This document shows, one piece after another, positions 1 to 8,861 of a stretch of DNA of 64,000 nt (position 1 is its first letter; each line of letters begins with the position of its first letter). The stretch is from Devosia sp. 67-54 (GTDB lineage: Bacteria; Pseudomonadota; Alphaproteobacteria; Rhizobiales; Devosiaceae): positions 992,001 to 1,056,000 of the forward strand of contig NZ_MKVA01000005.1 of NCBI RefSeq assembly GCF_001899075.1. The letters are read 5' to 3'. The notes under the pieces were generated by a model. That model was given only the letters and a program-made list of their open reading frames with translations, ran no database searches and was not told where the DNA came from. Both the position numbers and the translations under genes were made by a program.

Positions 1-415
1 TCTGGGTGCGGTCGCGGAACTCCTGCTCCTTGCGCAGGTGTTCCTCGGTGATGGGGTCGGCATCGAAGTCGGCGGTCTCGAACACCTGCCGGATCTCGAG
101 CTCGTCGCCCGGTTCCATCGGCGCGCGGCGCGCCCACGCAATGGCGTCCTCGAGCGACTTCACCTGCAGGATCCAGAAGCCGGCGACCAGCTCCTTGGCC
201 TCGGTAAACGGTCCGTCCTTGACCGTGCTGGCGCCCTTCTCTCCGAAGGCGATGCGAGCGCCTTTGGACGAGGGATGCAGCCCCTCGCCGGCGAGCATGA
301 TGCCGGCATCGATGAGTTGCTCGTTGTACCGGCCCATGGCGGCGAGCTGTGCGGATGTCGGCATGGCGCCGGCTTCGCTGTCGGCATTGGCTTTGACGAT
401 GACCATGAAGCGCAT
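1..415 (-). CDS. YCII-related (YciI/DGPF) domain protein, 3' end cut by window
   Basis: The reading frame starts at an ATG with an upstream GGAGAAT ribosome-binding site and runs off the left edge, so the C-terminus is missing. The protein opens MRFMVIVKAN and has the KDGPFTEAKE segment (DGPF motif) and an FWILQVKSLEDAIAWA stretch typical of YCII-domain proteins, a small ferredoxin-fold family of poorly known function. In many bacteria such genes precede an ECF sigma factor; whether one follows here lies outside the window. No signal peptide or membrane segment is seen. Confidence 0.88.
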   Translation of the reverse strand, partial: MRFMVIVKANADSEAGAMPTSAQLAAMGRYNEQLIDAGIMLAGEGLHPSSKGARIAFGEKGASTVKDGPFTEAKELVAGFWILQVKSLEDAIAWARRAPMEPGDELEIRQVFETADFDADPITEEHLRKEQEFRDRTQ

Positions 416-546
416 TGCAATTCTCCGTTTCTGGCGTCTGCAGACACAACGAAATGCCGCATCCGGAATCGACACCGTTCGGCGAGATTTTTGAACTTTC
501 TCTCAAGCTGCTGAATTATCACGACAATCTTTATTTAACTCAGCGG

Positions 547-574
547 TTGACAATGCAATAGCTGCCGCTATATT
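547..574 (+). promoter_or_regulatory. sigma-70-type promoter of the ArsR-SRPBCC operon
   Basis: TTGACA at 547-552 and TATATT at 569-574 are separated by 16 bases, a near-consensus promoter in an AT-rich island within otherwise GC-rich DNA. It points at the ArsR gene that begins at 610. Confidence 0.75.
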
Positions 575-589
575 AAACCATATAGTTTA
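574..589. promoter_or_regulatory. candidate ArsR operator
   Basis: TAAAC and GTTTA form a perfect inverted repeat around a 6-base centre (CATATA), overlapping the end of the -10 box and the expected transcription start. That position fits autorepression by the ArsR protein encoded 20 bases downstream. The assignment to this regulator is inferred from position. Confidence 0.5.
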
Positions 590-609
590 CAACCATCCGG
601 TTGAACAAC

Positions 610-954
610 ATGACCGACAGATTGAGCCTCACCCTGTCCGCCCTCGCCGACCCGACGCGCCGGGGCATTCTTGCCCGCCTGGCGGCGGGCGAGGCCACGG
701 TGAAGCAACTGGCCGCGCCCTACGACATGAGCCTCGCCGCCGTCAGCAAGCACCTCAAGGTGCTGGAGGGGGCCGGGCTGATCTCGCGCGGCCGCGATGC
801 GCAATATCGCCCATGCAAGCTCGAGGCGGCGCCACTGCGCGATGTCGCCGGCTGGCTCGAGGACTACCGCAAGTTCTGGGAGGCCAGCCTCGACCGGCTC
901 GAGGACTATCTGGCCGAGTTGCAGAAGGGAGACGCCGATGGCCCCCGCAACTGA
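610..954 (+). CDS. ArsR-family winged-helix transcriptional regulator
   Basis: This 114-residue protein starts ALADPTRRGILARLAAGE and carries the helix-turn-helix segment MSLAAVSKHLKVLEGAGLI at about residues 40-58, classical for the ArsR subgroup paired with SRPBCC/AHSA1 genes. The metal-binding cysteine motifs of ArsR/SmtB sensors are absent, so it probably does not sense metal. A TTG nine bases upstream could also start the protein, but the ATG gives the usual length. It heads an operon with two SRPBCC proteins and a hydrolase and probably represses its own promoter. Confidence 0.93.
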   Translation: MTDRLSLTLSALADPTRRGILARLAAGEATVKQLAAPYDMSLAAVSKHLKVLEGAGLISRGRDAQYRPCKLEAAPLRDVAGWLEDYRKFWEASLDRLEDYLAELQKGDADGPRN

Positions 955-1098
955 CGCGTCGAGCGGCGTGCGATGGGCGACATCATTCCCTTCCCGCGCC
1001 GTCCCGGCTGGGCAGCGCTCTATCTTCGCCTCTGGAACGCCAGTCTCGACCGGCTCGGCGCCTATCTCAACAACAGCTTGAAAGACAGGGAACGCGAC

Positions 1099-1599
1099 AT
1101 GACCGATCTCAGATTCGACTATCCCAGCGATCAGCCTGTGATGATCACCACCCGCACATTCGACGCGCCGCGCGCCCTGGTGTGGAAATGCTTCAGCGAA
1201 CCGCAGCACGTCGCCCGCTGGTTCGGACCCAAATCCATGTCGCCGGTGAGCCGGATCGACACCTTCGAGTTCCGTGTCGGCGGCAAGTGGCGTTACGTCA
1301 CGCAGCCCCCAGGCGGCGCACCGGCGATCGTCTTTCACGGCACCTACAAGGACATCGAGACGCCGGCCCGGATCGTCAACACTTTCGCCGTCGAAGGCAT
1401 GTATGAAGAGAACGACCTGCTGACCGAGACCCACACTTTCGAAGCGCGGGGCGAAAAGACGTTCTACCGGGCCGTCGCCAATCTGGGCAGCCTCGCCGCA
1501 CGCGACGCGGTCGTTGCCAGCGGCATGGAAACCGGCGCCCGCGAGTCGCTGGCCCAGCTCGACGACCTGCTGGCCGAGTTGCAGGAACCGGTGAAATGA
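1099..1599 (+). CDS. SRPBCC/AHSA1 domain protein
   Basis: The protein of 166 residues has the AHSA1-type START/Bet v1-like features: TRTFDAPRALVWKCFSEPQ near the N-terminus, VARWFGPK, FRVGGKWRYV and a C-terminal GMETGARESLAQLDDLLAEL helix. These folds bind hydrophobic ligands; the ligand here is unknown. The ATG at 1099 follows an AGGGAA ribosome-binding site; the frame is open upstream to 973, but that part looks like a leftover of another ArsR C-terminus. Its stop overlaps the next ORF in an ATGA junction. Confidence 0.9.
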   Translation: MTDLRFDYPSDQPVMITTRTFDAPRALVWKCFSEPQHVARWFGPKSMSPVSRIDTFEFRVGGKWRYVTQPPGGAPAIVFHGTYKDIETPARIVNTFAVEGMYEENDLLTETHTFEARGEKTFYRAVANLGSLAARDAVVASGMETGARESLAQLDDLLAELQEPVK

Positions 1600-1826
1600 T
1601 CGCCGCCCCCGCCACCGGCGACGGCAGGACGCTGGTCATCAGCCGCACCGAAACGCTCGACTTCCGCAGCGGCGGGAGCTGGCGGCACGTGATGATCGGC
1701 CCCGACGGCCGCGAGTATCCGACCGACAACGTCATCCTCGAGGTGATCATCCCCGACGCCACCCACTACAGCATCGGCAACGACCCGCGGCTGGCCGCTA
1801 CCGTCGCCGGCTTCCTCGACGCCTGA
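1596..1826 (+). pseudogene. chimeric remnant: SRPBCC middle segment joined to a hydrolase-like tail
   Basis: This 76-codon frame has a segment (ETLDFRSGGSWRHVMIGPDG) that matches the central strands of an AHSA1 domain but lacks the start and end of the fold. Its last 25 residues (DATHYSIGNDPRLAATVAGF) instead resemble the C-terminal His region of alpha/beta hydrolases. It therefore looks like two decayed genes joined by a deletion. The start overlaps the preceding stop (ATGA), so it may still be translated as a short protein. Confidence 0.55.
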
Positions 1827-1837
1827 CGGAGATGGCA

Positions 1838-2344
1838 ATGTCCGAGAACATCGTCGACGCCCCGCCGGGCGAGGCCTATTTCACCATCACGCGCAGCTTC
1901 GAGGCGCCACGGCGGCTGGTGTACAAATGCTACACCGAGCCGCAGCACATGGCGCATTTCTGGGGCCCGCGCGATACCACGCTCATCGAGTGCCGCATCG
2001 ACCTGCGGGTCGGCGGCGTGTGGAAGGTGCGCTGGCAGTATGCCGACGGCCGCGGCTGGGGCTATGCCAGCGTCTATCTCGACATCGTGCCCGATACCAT
2101 GCTGCACTATCGCGACGCCCCCGCTGACTGGGTGTTCGGCCTCGACGGCCTGCCGCCGCTGGAACTCGACTCCACCATCGCGCTGGCCGACCAGGGCCGG
2201 AACACCGTGGTCACGGTCACCGTGCGCTGCGCGTCGGTCACGGCGCGCGATGAAAATCTGCGGCGCGGCTTCACCGGCATGGTGAGCATCGGCAACGACC
2301 GGCTGGCCGAATACCTCAAGACCATCCCCCTCGGATCGGCGTGA
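1838..2344 (+). CDS. SRPBCC/AHSA1 domain protein, second copy
   Basis: A 168-residue member of the AHSA1 family with ITRSFEAPRRLVYKCYTEPQ, MAHFWGPRD, LRVGGVWKVRWQY and a C-terminal GFTGMVSIGNDRLAEYL helix. It is clearly related to the copy at 1099-1599 (same VYKCYTEPQH / VWKCFSEPQH core), so the two arose by duplication. GGAG at 1828-1831 is correctly spaced for the ATG at 1838 rather than the ATG at 1832. It is followed after 13 bases by the hydrolase gene and is presumably cotranscribed with it. Confidence 0.9.
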   Translation: MSENIVDAPPGEAYFTITRSFEAPRRLVYKCYTEPQHMAHFWGPRDTTLIECRIDLRVGGVWKVRWQYADGRGWGYASVYLDIVPDTMLHYRDAPADWVFGLDGLPPLELDSTIALADQGRNTVVTVTVRCASVTARDENLRRGFTGMVSIGNDRLAEYLKTIPLGSA

Positions 2345-2357
2345 AAAGGAGATCGAG

Positions 2358-3155
2358 ATGCCCTTCGTTGCGTCCAGGGACGGCACCCGCATCGGCTACT
2401 CCGTGGCGGGCGCCGGCCCGGCCCTCGTCATCGTCGACGGCGCGCTGTGCTGGCGCGCCTCCGGTCCGTCCGGCGCGCTCGCGGCCGCGCTCAGGGACCG
2501 CTTCACCGTCTACACCTACGATCGTCGCGGCCGCGGCGAAAGCGGCGACGCCAGGCCCTATGCCGTCGCCCGGGAGGTCGAGGACCTCGATGCGGTCATC
2601 ACGGCGGCCGGCGGCACCGCCGCGCTGTACGCGATTTCGTCCGGCGTGCCGCTGGCGCTGGCGGCCGGCAACAGCCTGCCGGCCGGCCGGATTGCCAAAA
2701 TGGTGCTCTACGAGGCCCCGATTTATGCCGATCCGAGCCACCAGGCCGACCCGGCCTATGTTCCGCGGCTCACGCAATTGCTGGCCTACGGCAACCACGT
2801 CGGTGCCGTGAAGCTGTTCCTGCGCAATGTCGGCGTGCCCGGCTTCGGGCTGCTGATGATGCAGATCATGGGCATCCTGCGCAAGCTGGCCCCGGTCGCC
2901 CCCACCCTCGCTTACGATACCGCGCTGTGCGCTCCCTACTGGACCTCGAGCCCGCCGTCGCCGGCGGCCTGGCCGAACGTCACCATGCCGGTGCTCAATG
3001 TCGGCGGCGGCAAGTCCGACGCCTGGATGCAGAATGCGCAGTCGGCGATCAGCCGCGCGCTGCCCAACGCCACGCACAGGACGCTGCCCGGCCAGAACCA
3101 CATGGTCGCCGCCGGCGCCATCGCGCCGCTGATCAGGGCGTTCGTCGCGGGCTGA
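2358..3155 (+). CDS. alpha/beta-fold hydrolase
   Basis: This 265-residue protein has the fold landmarks: YSVAGAGPALVIVDG near the oxyanion strand, YDRRGRGESG, and a nucleophile elbow reading YAISSGVPLAL, where the usual G-x-S-x-G is degenerate at the first glycine (A-I-S-S-G). PGQNHMV near the C-terminus supplies the catalytic His. It is probably an esterase or similar serine hydrolase of unknown substrate. It is the last gene of the ArsR-SRPBCC operon and ends three bases from the convergent chemoreceptor gene. Confidence 0.88.
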   Translation: MPFVASRDGTRIGYSVAGAGPALVIVDGALCWRASGPSGALAAALRDRFTVYTYDRRGRGESGDARPYAVAREVEDLDAVITAAGGTAALYAISSGVPLALAAGNSLPAGRIAKMVLYEAPIYADPSHQADPAYVPRLTQLLAYGNHVGAVKLFLRNVGVPGFGLLMMQIMGILRKLAPVAPTLAYDTALCAPYWTSSPPSPAAWPNVTMPVLNVGGGKSDAWMQNAQSAISRALPNATHRTLPGQNHMVAAGAIAPLIRAFVAG

Positions 3156-3158
3156 CGG

Positions 3159-4970
3159 TCAGAACTCGGTCCAGTCCTCCCGCTTGAGCGCGGCATTGCC
3201 CTCGGCGAGGTAGACACGCGCCGCGGCGGCGGCCTTTCCCCGCGGCGGCCGCGTCGCGGGCGGATGCTGGCGGGCCGCCTCCGGAGCGCCGCGCCCGCCG
3301 TCCTCGAGCACGAAGGTGTCGACGATCCGGTCGAGCTCGCTCGCCTGGCCCTCGGTCTGCTCGATGGCGGCGTTGGTCTCTTCCACCAGGGCGGCGTTGT
3401 GCTGCGTCATCTCGTCGACCTGCTTGACCGCCGAGGTGAGCTCGACGATGGCGCCGGACTGCTCCGAGGTGGCGCGCGTGATCTGCTCGATGAGAACGCC
3501 GTTCTCGTGAATGCCTTCCAGCATCGCGGTGACCTTCTGCGTCGCCTCGGCCACCTTGCGGCTGCCGGTCGCCACCTCGCCGGACGATTGCTCGATCAGC
3601 GCCTTGACCTCCGAGGATGCGCCGGCCGCCGATTGCGCCAGGCGCCGGACTTCGATCGCAACGACGGCGAAGCCCTTGCCGGCATCGCCGGCCCGCGCCG
3701 CCTCCACCGAGGCGTTGAGCGCCAGCAGATTGGTCTGGAACGCGATGTCGTCGATCAGCCCGATGATGTTGGAGATCTTGGTCGAGGAGGCCGAAATGCG
3801 CTCCATGGCATCGTTGGCTTCGGTCATGACGCCATTGGCTTCGGACGCCGTCACCGACACCGCCTTCGCCTTGGCGCTGGCCGAGGCCGCGCGCGCCGCA
3901 TTGTCGCCGACCGTGGTCGAGAGCTGCTCCAGCGCCGCCGAGGTCTCCTCCACGGCGGCCGCCTGCTTGGTGGTTCGGTCGGCAAGATCGTTGGCGCCCG
4001 ACAGGATTTCGCCGGTCGCGGTCTTCAGCGAGCTCGATGCCGTGCGCAATCGCCGGACGATGTCGCGCATGGTGGCCACGGTGCCGTTGTAGGCGACGCG
4101 GACCTTCTCGAGATCGCCCTTGAACGCATCGTCGATCACCGCGGTCAGATCGCCGTCCGCCAGCCGGCTGAGATGGGCGCCCAGCACCTTGACCGCCTCC
4201 TTGCGCGCCGTGGCGTCGGTGGCGTCGGTGGCGTATTTCACCACCTTGTACGGCCTGCCGCTGACATCGAAGATCGGATTGTAGGACGCCTGAATCCAGA
4301 CTTCGCGGCCATTCTTGCCGAGGCGCCGGTATTCGGCCGCCAGGCTCTCGCCGCGGCGCAGCGTGTCCCAGAACGCGGCATAGTCGGCGCTCTGCGCGTA
4401 GGCCGGGTCGACGAACATGCGATGATGATGGCCGACGATCTCGTCGAGGCCGTAGCCCATTGCCCTGCAGAAATTCTCGTTGGCCGTGAGGATGGTGCCG
4501 TCGAGGTTGAATTCGATCACCGCCTGAACGCGGCCGATGGCCGCGAGCTGGCTCTGGGCATCGGCCGCGGCCAGCTTGCGGGCGGTGACGTCGGCGGCGA
4601 TCTTGACGACCTTGCACGGCTTTCCGTGCCGATCCAGAACCGGATTATAGGACGCCTGGATCCACACCTCGCGGCCGCCCTTGGCGATGCGCTTGTATTC
4701 GGCGGCGTCGTGCTCGCCGCGGCAGAGGCGGCGCCAGAATTCCGCATAGTCTGGCGACTGCGCCTCCGCCGGGTCGACGAACATGCGATGGTGCCGTCCC
4801 TTGATCTCGGCCAGCGTGTAACCCATCGTCTTGAGGAAATTGTCGTTGGCGCCGAGGATGGTGCCGTCGAGCGCAAATTCGATGATCCCCTGCGACCGCG
4901 AGAAGGCTGCAAGCGTCGCCGCCGCGTCGTGATCCGACACGCCGAGAAGGCGGCGCAATATCGTCGTCAT
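3159..4970 (-). CDS. soluble methyl-accepting chemotaxis protein with tandem PAS domains
   Basis: The 603-residue protein has no membrane segment. Two closely similar PAS domains (about residues 15-130 and 140-250) share [15 protein letters not shown] and [12 protein letters not shown], so they arose by internal duplication. A HAMP-like segment ([13 protein letters not shown]) and the MCP signalling domain with hairpin tip [20 protein letters not shown] follow. The extreme C-terminus reads DWTEF, a variant of the CheR/CheB-tethering pentapeptide. The layout resembles the cytoplasmic redox/biofilm-dispersal sensor BdlA. The ATG at 4970 has a GGGAG site; an upstream in-frame ATG is less likely. 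Confidence 0.94.
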   Translation of the reverse strand: MTTILRRLLGVSDHDAAATLAAFSRSQGIIEFALDGTILGANDNFLKTMGYTLAEIKGRHHRMFVDPAEAQSPDYAEFWRRLCRGEHDAAEYKRIAKGGREVWIQASYNPVLDRHGKPCKVVKIAADVTARKLAAADAQSQLAAIGRVQAVIEFNLDGTILTANENFCRAMGYGLDEIVGHHHRMFVDPAYAQSADYAAFWDTLRRGESLAAEYRRLGKNGREVWIQASYNPIFDVSGRPYKVVKYATDATDATARKEAVKVLGAHLSRLADGDLTAVIDDAFKGDLEKVRVAYNGTVATMRDIVRRLRTASSSLKTATGEILSGANDLADRTTKQAAAVEETSAALEQLSTTVGDNAARAASASAKAKAVSVTASEANGVMTEANDAMERISASSTKISNIIGLIDDIAFQTNLLALNASVEAARAGDAGKGFAVVAIEVRRLAQSAAGASSEVKALIEQSSGEVATGSRKVAEATQKVTAMLEGIHENGVLIEQITRATSEQSGAIVELTSAVKQVDEMTQHNAALVEETNAAIEQTEGQASELDRIVDTFVLEDGGRGAPEAARQHPPATRPPRGKAAAAARVYLAEGNAALKREDWTEF

Positions 4971-5100
4971 GAAATGCTCCCAGAGCCCTAAAACATGCAC
5001 GGAAGTGTTCCGGCAACGACCCTAACAGAGCGTGAAGAAGGCGGCTCGCGCAGACCCGTAGAGCGAAATTTCGTCCGGCAGGCGCTCGGTAGAAATACCG

Positions 5101-5128
5101 ATCCCCTCGTCATTTCTGACGAGGGGAT
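5101..5128 (-). terminator. perfect hairpin between thrS and the chemoreceptor gene
   Basis: ATCCCCTCGTCA and TGACGAGGGGAT pair over 12 bases around a TTTC loop, 42 bases beyond the thrS stop on the reverse strand. There is no strong U-tract after it (GGTATTTCT follows), so it may be a weak or Rho-assisted terminator, or an RNA-processing stem. Confidence 0.5.
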
Positions 5129-5169
5129 GTGTCAAATCCAGTCCGCCCGGCGGCGCCGCGGCTGCGGCG

Positions 5170-7149
5170 TCAGGCGGCAAGCCGGGGCGAGCGTTTGAGA
5201 TCGGGCGGCGTCGCCTCGGTCATCAGCTCGACGATGGCGTCCATCGCCGGCATCACCTTCTGGCCTTCGGTGCCGAGGCGGCGGATGGAGACGGTCCCCT
5301 CCTCCGCCTCGCGCTTGCCGACCACGAACAGCAGCGGCACTTTCTGCGTCGAGTGCTCGCGCACCTTGTAGTTGATCTTCTCGTTGCGCACGTCGAGCTC
5401 GGCCCGGATGCCGGCGTCGCGCAATTGCCCGACCAGCTTTTCGGCATAGGCATCCGCGTCCGAGACGATGGTCGCCACCACCACCTGGGTGGGCGACAGC
5501 CACATCGGCAGCTTGCCGGCATAGCTTTCGAGCATCATGCCGATGAAGCGCTCGAGCGAACCGAGGATGGCGCGGTGCAGCATCACGGCATATTTGCGCG
5601 AGCCGTCCTCGGCCACATAGGTGGCGTCGAGCCGCTCGGGCAGCACGTAGTCGAGCTGCAGCGTGCCCACCTGCCAGGAGCGGCCGATGGCATCCTTCAG
5701 ATGGAATTCCAGCTTGGGCGCGTAGAAGGCGCCCTCGCCTTCGGCAATGACGAAGTCGTAGCCGGTGGCGCGCAACGCGTCCCCCAGCGCCTTCTCGGCA
5801 GCGTTCCAGCGCTCGATGGTACCGCCGAACTTCTCCGGCCGCGTCGCGAGCTTGATCACCACATTGTCGAAACCCATGTCCTCGTACACCGAATAGAGCA
5901 GGTGCACGAAACGCTCGGTTTCGGACTGGATCTGCTCCTCGGTGCAGAAGATGTGGGCGTCGTCCTGCGTCATCTGCCGCACGCGCAGCAGGCCGTGCAG
6001 CGCGCCATGCGCCTCGTTGCGGTGGCAGCAGCCGAACTCGGCCAGCCGCATCGGCAGGTCGCGGTAGCTCTTGGTGCCCTGGTTGAAGATCTGGATGTGG
6101 GCCGGGCAGTTCATCGGCTTCAGCGCCATGAGGTCGGCCTTGCCGCTGAGCACCGGCCCCTCTTCCTCGGTGCCGGGCACCTCGTCGGGAACCACGAACA
6201 TGTTCTCGCGGTATTTGCCCCAGTGGCCGGAGGCCTCCCAGAACTTGGAGCTCATGAGCTGCGGCGTCTTCACCTCGGTGTAGCCGCCGGCGTTCACCCG
6301 ACGGCGGATGTATTCCTCCATCTGGTTGTAGATGACGAAGCCCTTGGGGTGCCAGAACACCGAACCGGGCGCCTCGTCCTGCAGATGGAACAGATCGAGC
6401 TCGCGGCCGAGCTTGCGGTGGTCGCGCTTTTCGGCTTCCTCCAGCATCCTGAGGTAGTCGTCGAGCTCCTTGCGGTTGGCGAACGCCGTTCCATAGATGC
6501 GGCTGAGCACCGGGTTGTTGCTGTCGCCGCGCCAATAGGCGCCGGCCACCTTGGTCAGCTTGAAGGCCTGTCCGACATCGCGGGTCGTGCGCATGTGCGG
6601 GCCGCGGCAGAGGTCGAACCACTGGCCCTGCTTGTAGATCTTGATCGACTGGTCGGCGGGGATGGCGTCGACCAGCTCGACCTTGAAGGTCTCGCCCTTG
6701 GCGGCGAACACGCGCCTGGCCTCGTCGCGCGACCACACCTCCTTGGTGAAGGCGGCGCCGCGGTCGATGATCTCGGCCATCTTCTTTTCGATGGCCGGGA
6801 ATTCCTCCTCGCTGAACGGCGTGTCGCGCTTGAAGTCGTAGTAGAAGCCGTTCTCGATGACGGGGCCGATGGTCACCTGCGTGCCGGGCCAAAGCTCCTG
6901 AACGGCTTCGGCGAGAACGTGCGCGGCATCGTGGCGGATGAGTCCCAGTCCGTCCGCGCTGTCGCGCAGCACGAACTCGATACGGCCGTCCTCGTTCAGC
7001 GGGTCGCTCAGATCCGTGAGCACCCCGTTCCACTTCATGGCGACGGTCTTTTTGGCGAGGCTGGGGGAGATCGCTTCGACCACGGTGGTCCCGGTGGTGC
7101 CACGCGCATAGTCGCGTACTGCACCGTCGGGGAACGTCACCTTGATCAT
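5170..7149 (-). CDS. thrS: threonyl-tRNA synthetase
   Basis: The 659-residue enzyme charges tRNA-Thr with threonine. An N-terminal TGS domain (residues 1-63) is followed by the editing domain with H73xxxH77 and C181xxxH185, then the class II catalytic core. The zinc ligands are C348 in MNCPAH, H399 in DDAHIFC and a later His in the [10 protein letters not shown]-flanked region; the anticodon-binding domain occupies the last 110 residues. AGGAGACC precedes the ATG at 7149. It is the last gene of a yidD-thrS run and ends near a perfect hairpin. Confidence 0.98.
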   Translation of the reverse strand: MIKVTFPDGAVRDYARGTTGTTVVEAISPSLAKKTVAMKWNGVLTDLSDPLNEDGRIEFVLRDSADGLGLIRHDAAHVLAEAVQELWPGTQVTIGPVIENGFYYDFKRDTPFSEEEFPAIEKKMAEIIDRGAAFTKEVWSRDEARRVFAAKGETFKVELVDAIPADQSIKIYKQGQWFDLCRGPHMRTTRDVGQAFKLTKVAGAYWRGDSNNPVLSRIYGTAFANRKELDDYLRMLEEAEKRDHRKLGRELDLFHLQDEAPGSVFWHPKGFVIYNQMEEYIRRRVNAGGYTEVKTPQLMSSKFWEASGHWGKYRENMFVVPDEVPGTEEEGPVLSGKADLMALKPMNCPAHIQIFNQGTKSYRDLPMRLAEFGCCHRNEAHGALHGLLRVRQMTQDDAHIFCTEEQIQSETERFVHLLYSVYEDMGFDNVVIKLATRPEKFGGTIERWNAAEKALGDALRATGYDFVIAEGEGAFYAPKLEFHLKDAIGRSWQVGTLQLDYVLPERLDATYVAEDGSRKYAVMLHRAILGSLERFIGMMLESYAGKLPMWLSPTQVVVATIVSDADAYAEKLVGQLRDAGIRAELDVRNEKINYKVREHSTQKVPLLFVVGKREAEEGTVSIRRLGTEGQKVMPAMDAIVELMTEATPPDLKRSPRLAA

Positions 7150-7317
7150 TTTGGTCTCCTGAGTTGCCAATATTGGCGGGAACGCCGGAAAACGGCGGCG
7201 TGCGGCTCTTATCATGGCCGGAGTCGGGGTGTCACCCGCCCGCGGCGCGCGCAAGGCGTTCACCCCCGGCTCACCGACGCGCTCAGTGCCTGCTGCGGGC
7301 AATAACCTGCGAGAATG

Positions 7318-7617
7318 TCAGGCCCAGCGACCGTATCTCCACGGTAAATACCACCGTGCGCGTGATGGTAGTGCCACGGGCACCGGGTCATATCCGTGCG
7401 TCCCGCCCGGCCGGCAGCGGGTGATCCGGGCCAGCCCCATCCAGCCGCCGGGCCAGAAGCCGAAGCGCCAGATGGCGTCGCGCGTGTATTCGCTGCACGT
7501 CGGCGCATGCCGGCAGGTGCGGCCGGTAAAGGCCGAGAGCGTGTAGCGGTAAAGCTGGATCAGTCCGTAGGCGGCGAGCTTGAACGGAAAGTCGACGACG
7601 CGCCAGAAAGTGCTCAC
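7318..7617 (-). CDS. yidD: YidD membrane protein insertion efficiency factor
   Basis: This small protein carries the YidD/DUF37 signature: LIQLYRYTLSAFTGRTCRHA, PTCSEYTRDAI, GGWMGLARITRCRPGG and YDPVP, ending in PWRYGRW as in rhizobial homologs. YidD is a peripheral inner-membrane factor that aids YidC/Sec insertion. No ATG is available: GTG at 7617 or TTG at 7629 (which overlaps the upstream stop) are the candidates, giving about 99-103 residues. It follows the Fe-S scaffold gene directly and is probably cotranscribed with it. Confidence 0.93.
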   Translation of the reverse strand: MSTFWRVVDFPFKLAAYGLIQLYRYTLSAFTGRTCRHAPTCSEYTRDAIWRFGFWPGGWMGLARITRCRPGGTHGYDPVPVALPSRARWYLPWRYGRWA

Positions 7618-7625
7618 AAAACGAG

Positions 7626-8081
7626 TCAACTGGCGGCCGCAACGGCTTGGCCGGCCTCGATCTTGTCGAGCGCGTCGACCACCGCGTCGAACACCAGCAA
7701 GGTCGAGATATGACGCGGAACGTAGTCGCGGACAGGCTCGAGATAAGCGAGGTCGGCCCACTTCCCGGCGGGCGGCGCGCCGTCGGCCTTGAGCATTTCG
7801 GTCATCTGCGCGCGCAACGCGCGGAACTCGGCCACGGGCGTCCCGACGATGTGCGCAGCGACGATCGCCGCCGAGGTCTGGCCCAGCGCGCACGCGGATA
7901 TCTTGTGCCCGTAAGCACATATCCTGCCGTCGGCGGACACGGCGACATCGACCTCGATGGACGACCCGCAGACGCGGCTCACCCGGCGCGCCGTCGCATC
8001 CGGATGGGCCAGCCGCCCCGGAATTGGTTGATTGGCCGCGATTTCGAGGATCTTTTGGGAATAAAGATCGCTCAGTTCCAT
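7626..8081 (-). CDS. NifU/IscU-like iron-sulfur cluster scaffold protein
   Basis: The 151-residue protein resembles the alphaproteobacterial NifU-N-type scaffold: RVCGSSIEVDV and ISACALGQTSAAI carry two of the cysteines of the fold, and PVRDYVPRHISTLLVFDAVVDAL is the conserved C-terminal helix. Such proteins sit beside folE and yidD in Rhizobiales. The usual third cluster-ligand cysteine near the C-terminus is replaced by the RHISTLL region, so it may not hold a cluster as IscU does. The ATG at 8081 starts MELSDLYSQ. It is divergent from folE across 153 bases. Confidence 0.85.
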   Translation of the reverse strand: MELSDLYSQKILEIAANQPIPGRLAHPDATARRVSRVCGSSIEVDVAVSADGRICAYGHKISACALGQTSAAIVAAHIVGTPVAEFRALRAQMTEMLKADGAPPAGKWADLAYLEPVRDYVPRHISTLLVFDAVVDALDKIEAGQAVAAAS

Positions 8082-8234
8082 TGTAGTTACATCGCTGTTT
8101 CTTGAGGCCTTTTGCCCCATGCTCATATAGTCGTCCCACCGGCCGATGTCAGCGTGCCCTGCCTGAGGCACGTGGTCCGGAACATTTCGGGCTCCGCCAG
8201 CATCTAATGCCCGAGATCAAAAGGAAAACCTCAA

Positions 8235-8861
8235 ATGGACGCCAGCGCCAAGCCGACCGCCGCGACGCCGTCAAGCCTGAAGCCCTTCGCGCGCCCCACG
8301 CGGGAAGAGGCCGAGGCGGCGGTGCGCACCCTGATCGCCTGGGCCGGCGACGATCCGACGCGCGAAGGCCTGCTCGACACGCCACGGCGGGTCACCAAGG
8401 CATATCGCGAATTCTTCGCCGGCTACGAGGAAGATCCCAAGGCCATCCTGAGCAAGACCTTCAAGGAGGTCGGCGGCTATGACGACATCGTGATGGTCAA
8501 GGACATCCCGTTCTCGAGCCACTGCGAGCACCACATGGTGCCGTTCTTCGGCAAGGCGCACATCGCCTACCTGCCGCATGACGGTGTGGTCGGCATCTCC
8601 AAGCTGGCGCGGCTGGTCGAGGTGTTCTCCAGGCGCCTGCAGGTGCAGGAAGTGCTGACGGCGCAGATCATCGACGCCATCAACGAGCACCTCAACCCGC
8701 GCGGCGCCGCGGTGATGCTCGAGGCGGAACATATGTGCATGTCGATCCGCGGCGTGCACGCGCACGGCGCACAGACCGTGACGCAACGCTTCACCGGCGT
8801 GTTCGCCGAGGAAAAAGCGGAACAGGACCGCTTCTTCCAGATGATCCGCGGCCAGCGCTGA
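8235..8861 (+). CDS. folE: GTP cyclohydrolase I
   Basis: The 208-residue enzyme converts GTP to 7,8-dihydroneopterin triphosphate at the start of folate and pterin synthesis. Visible landmarks are [17 protein letters not shown], the zinc-binding [40 protein letters not shown] and [18 protein letters not shown] with the second cysteine and histidine. AAAAGGAAAA precedes the ATG. Its stop is immediately followed by the stop of the convergent porin gene. In relatives folE is directly followed by hisI; here a porin gene lies between them. Confidence 0.98.
   Translation: MDASAKPTAATPSSLKPFARPTREEAEAAVRTLIAWAGDDPTREGLLDTPRRVTKAYREFFAGYEEDPKAILSKTFKEVGGYDDIVMVKDIPFSSHCEHHMVPFFGKAHIAYLPHDGVVGISKLARLVEVFSRRLQVQEVLTAQIIDAINEHLNPRGAAVMLEAEHMCMSIRGVHAHGAQTVTQRFTGVFAEEKAEQDRFFQMIRGQR

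Noticed and set aside
3264-4991. Forward frame opposite the chemoreceptor gene
   Set aside because: Antisense shadow of a gene with clear PAS and MCP domains.
5353-7305. Long open frame opposite thrS
   Set aside because: It is an antisense shadow in high-GC DNA; the reverse strand encodes a complete threonyl-tRNA synthetase with all active-site residues.
8082-8234. Possible pterin-sensing RNA upstream of folE
   Set aside because: No conserved riboswitch core is visible; the 153 bases only show room for divergent promoters.
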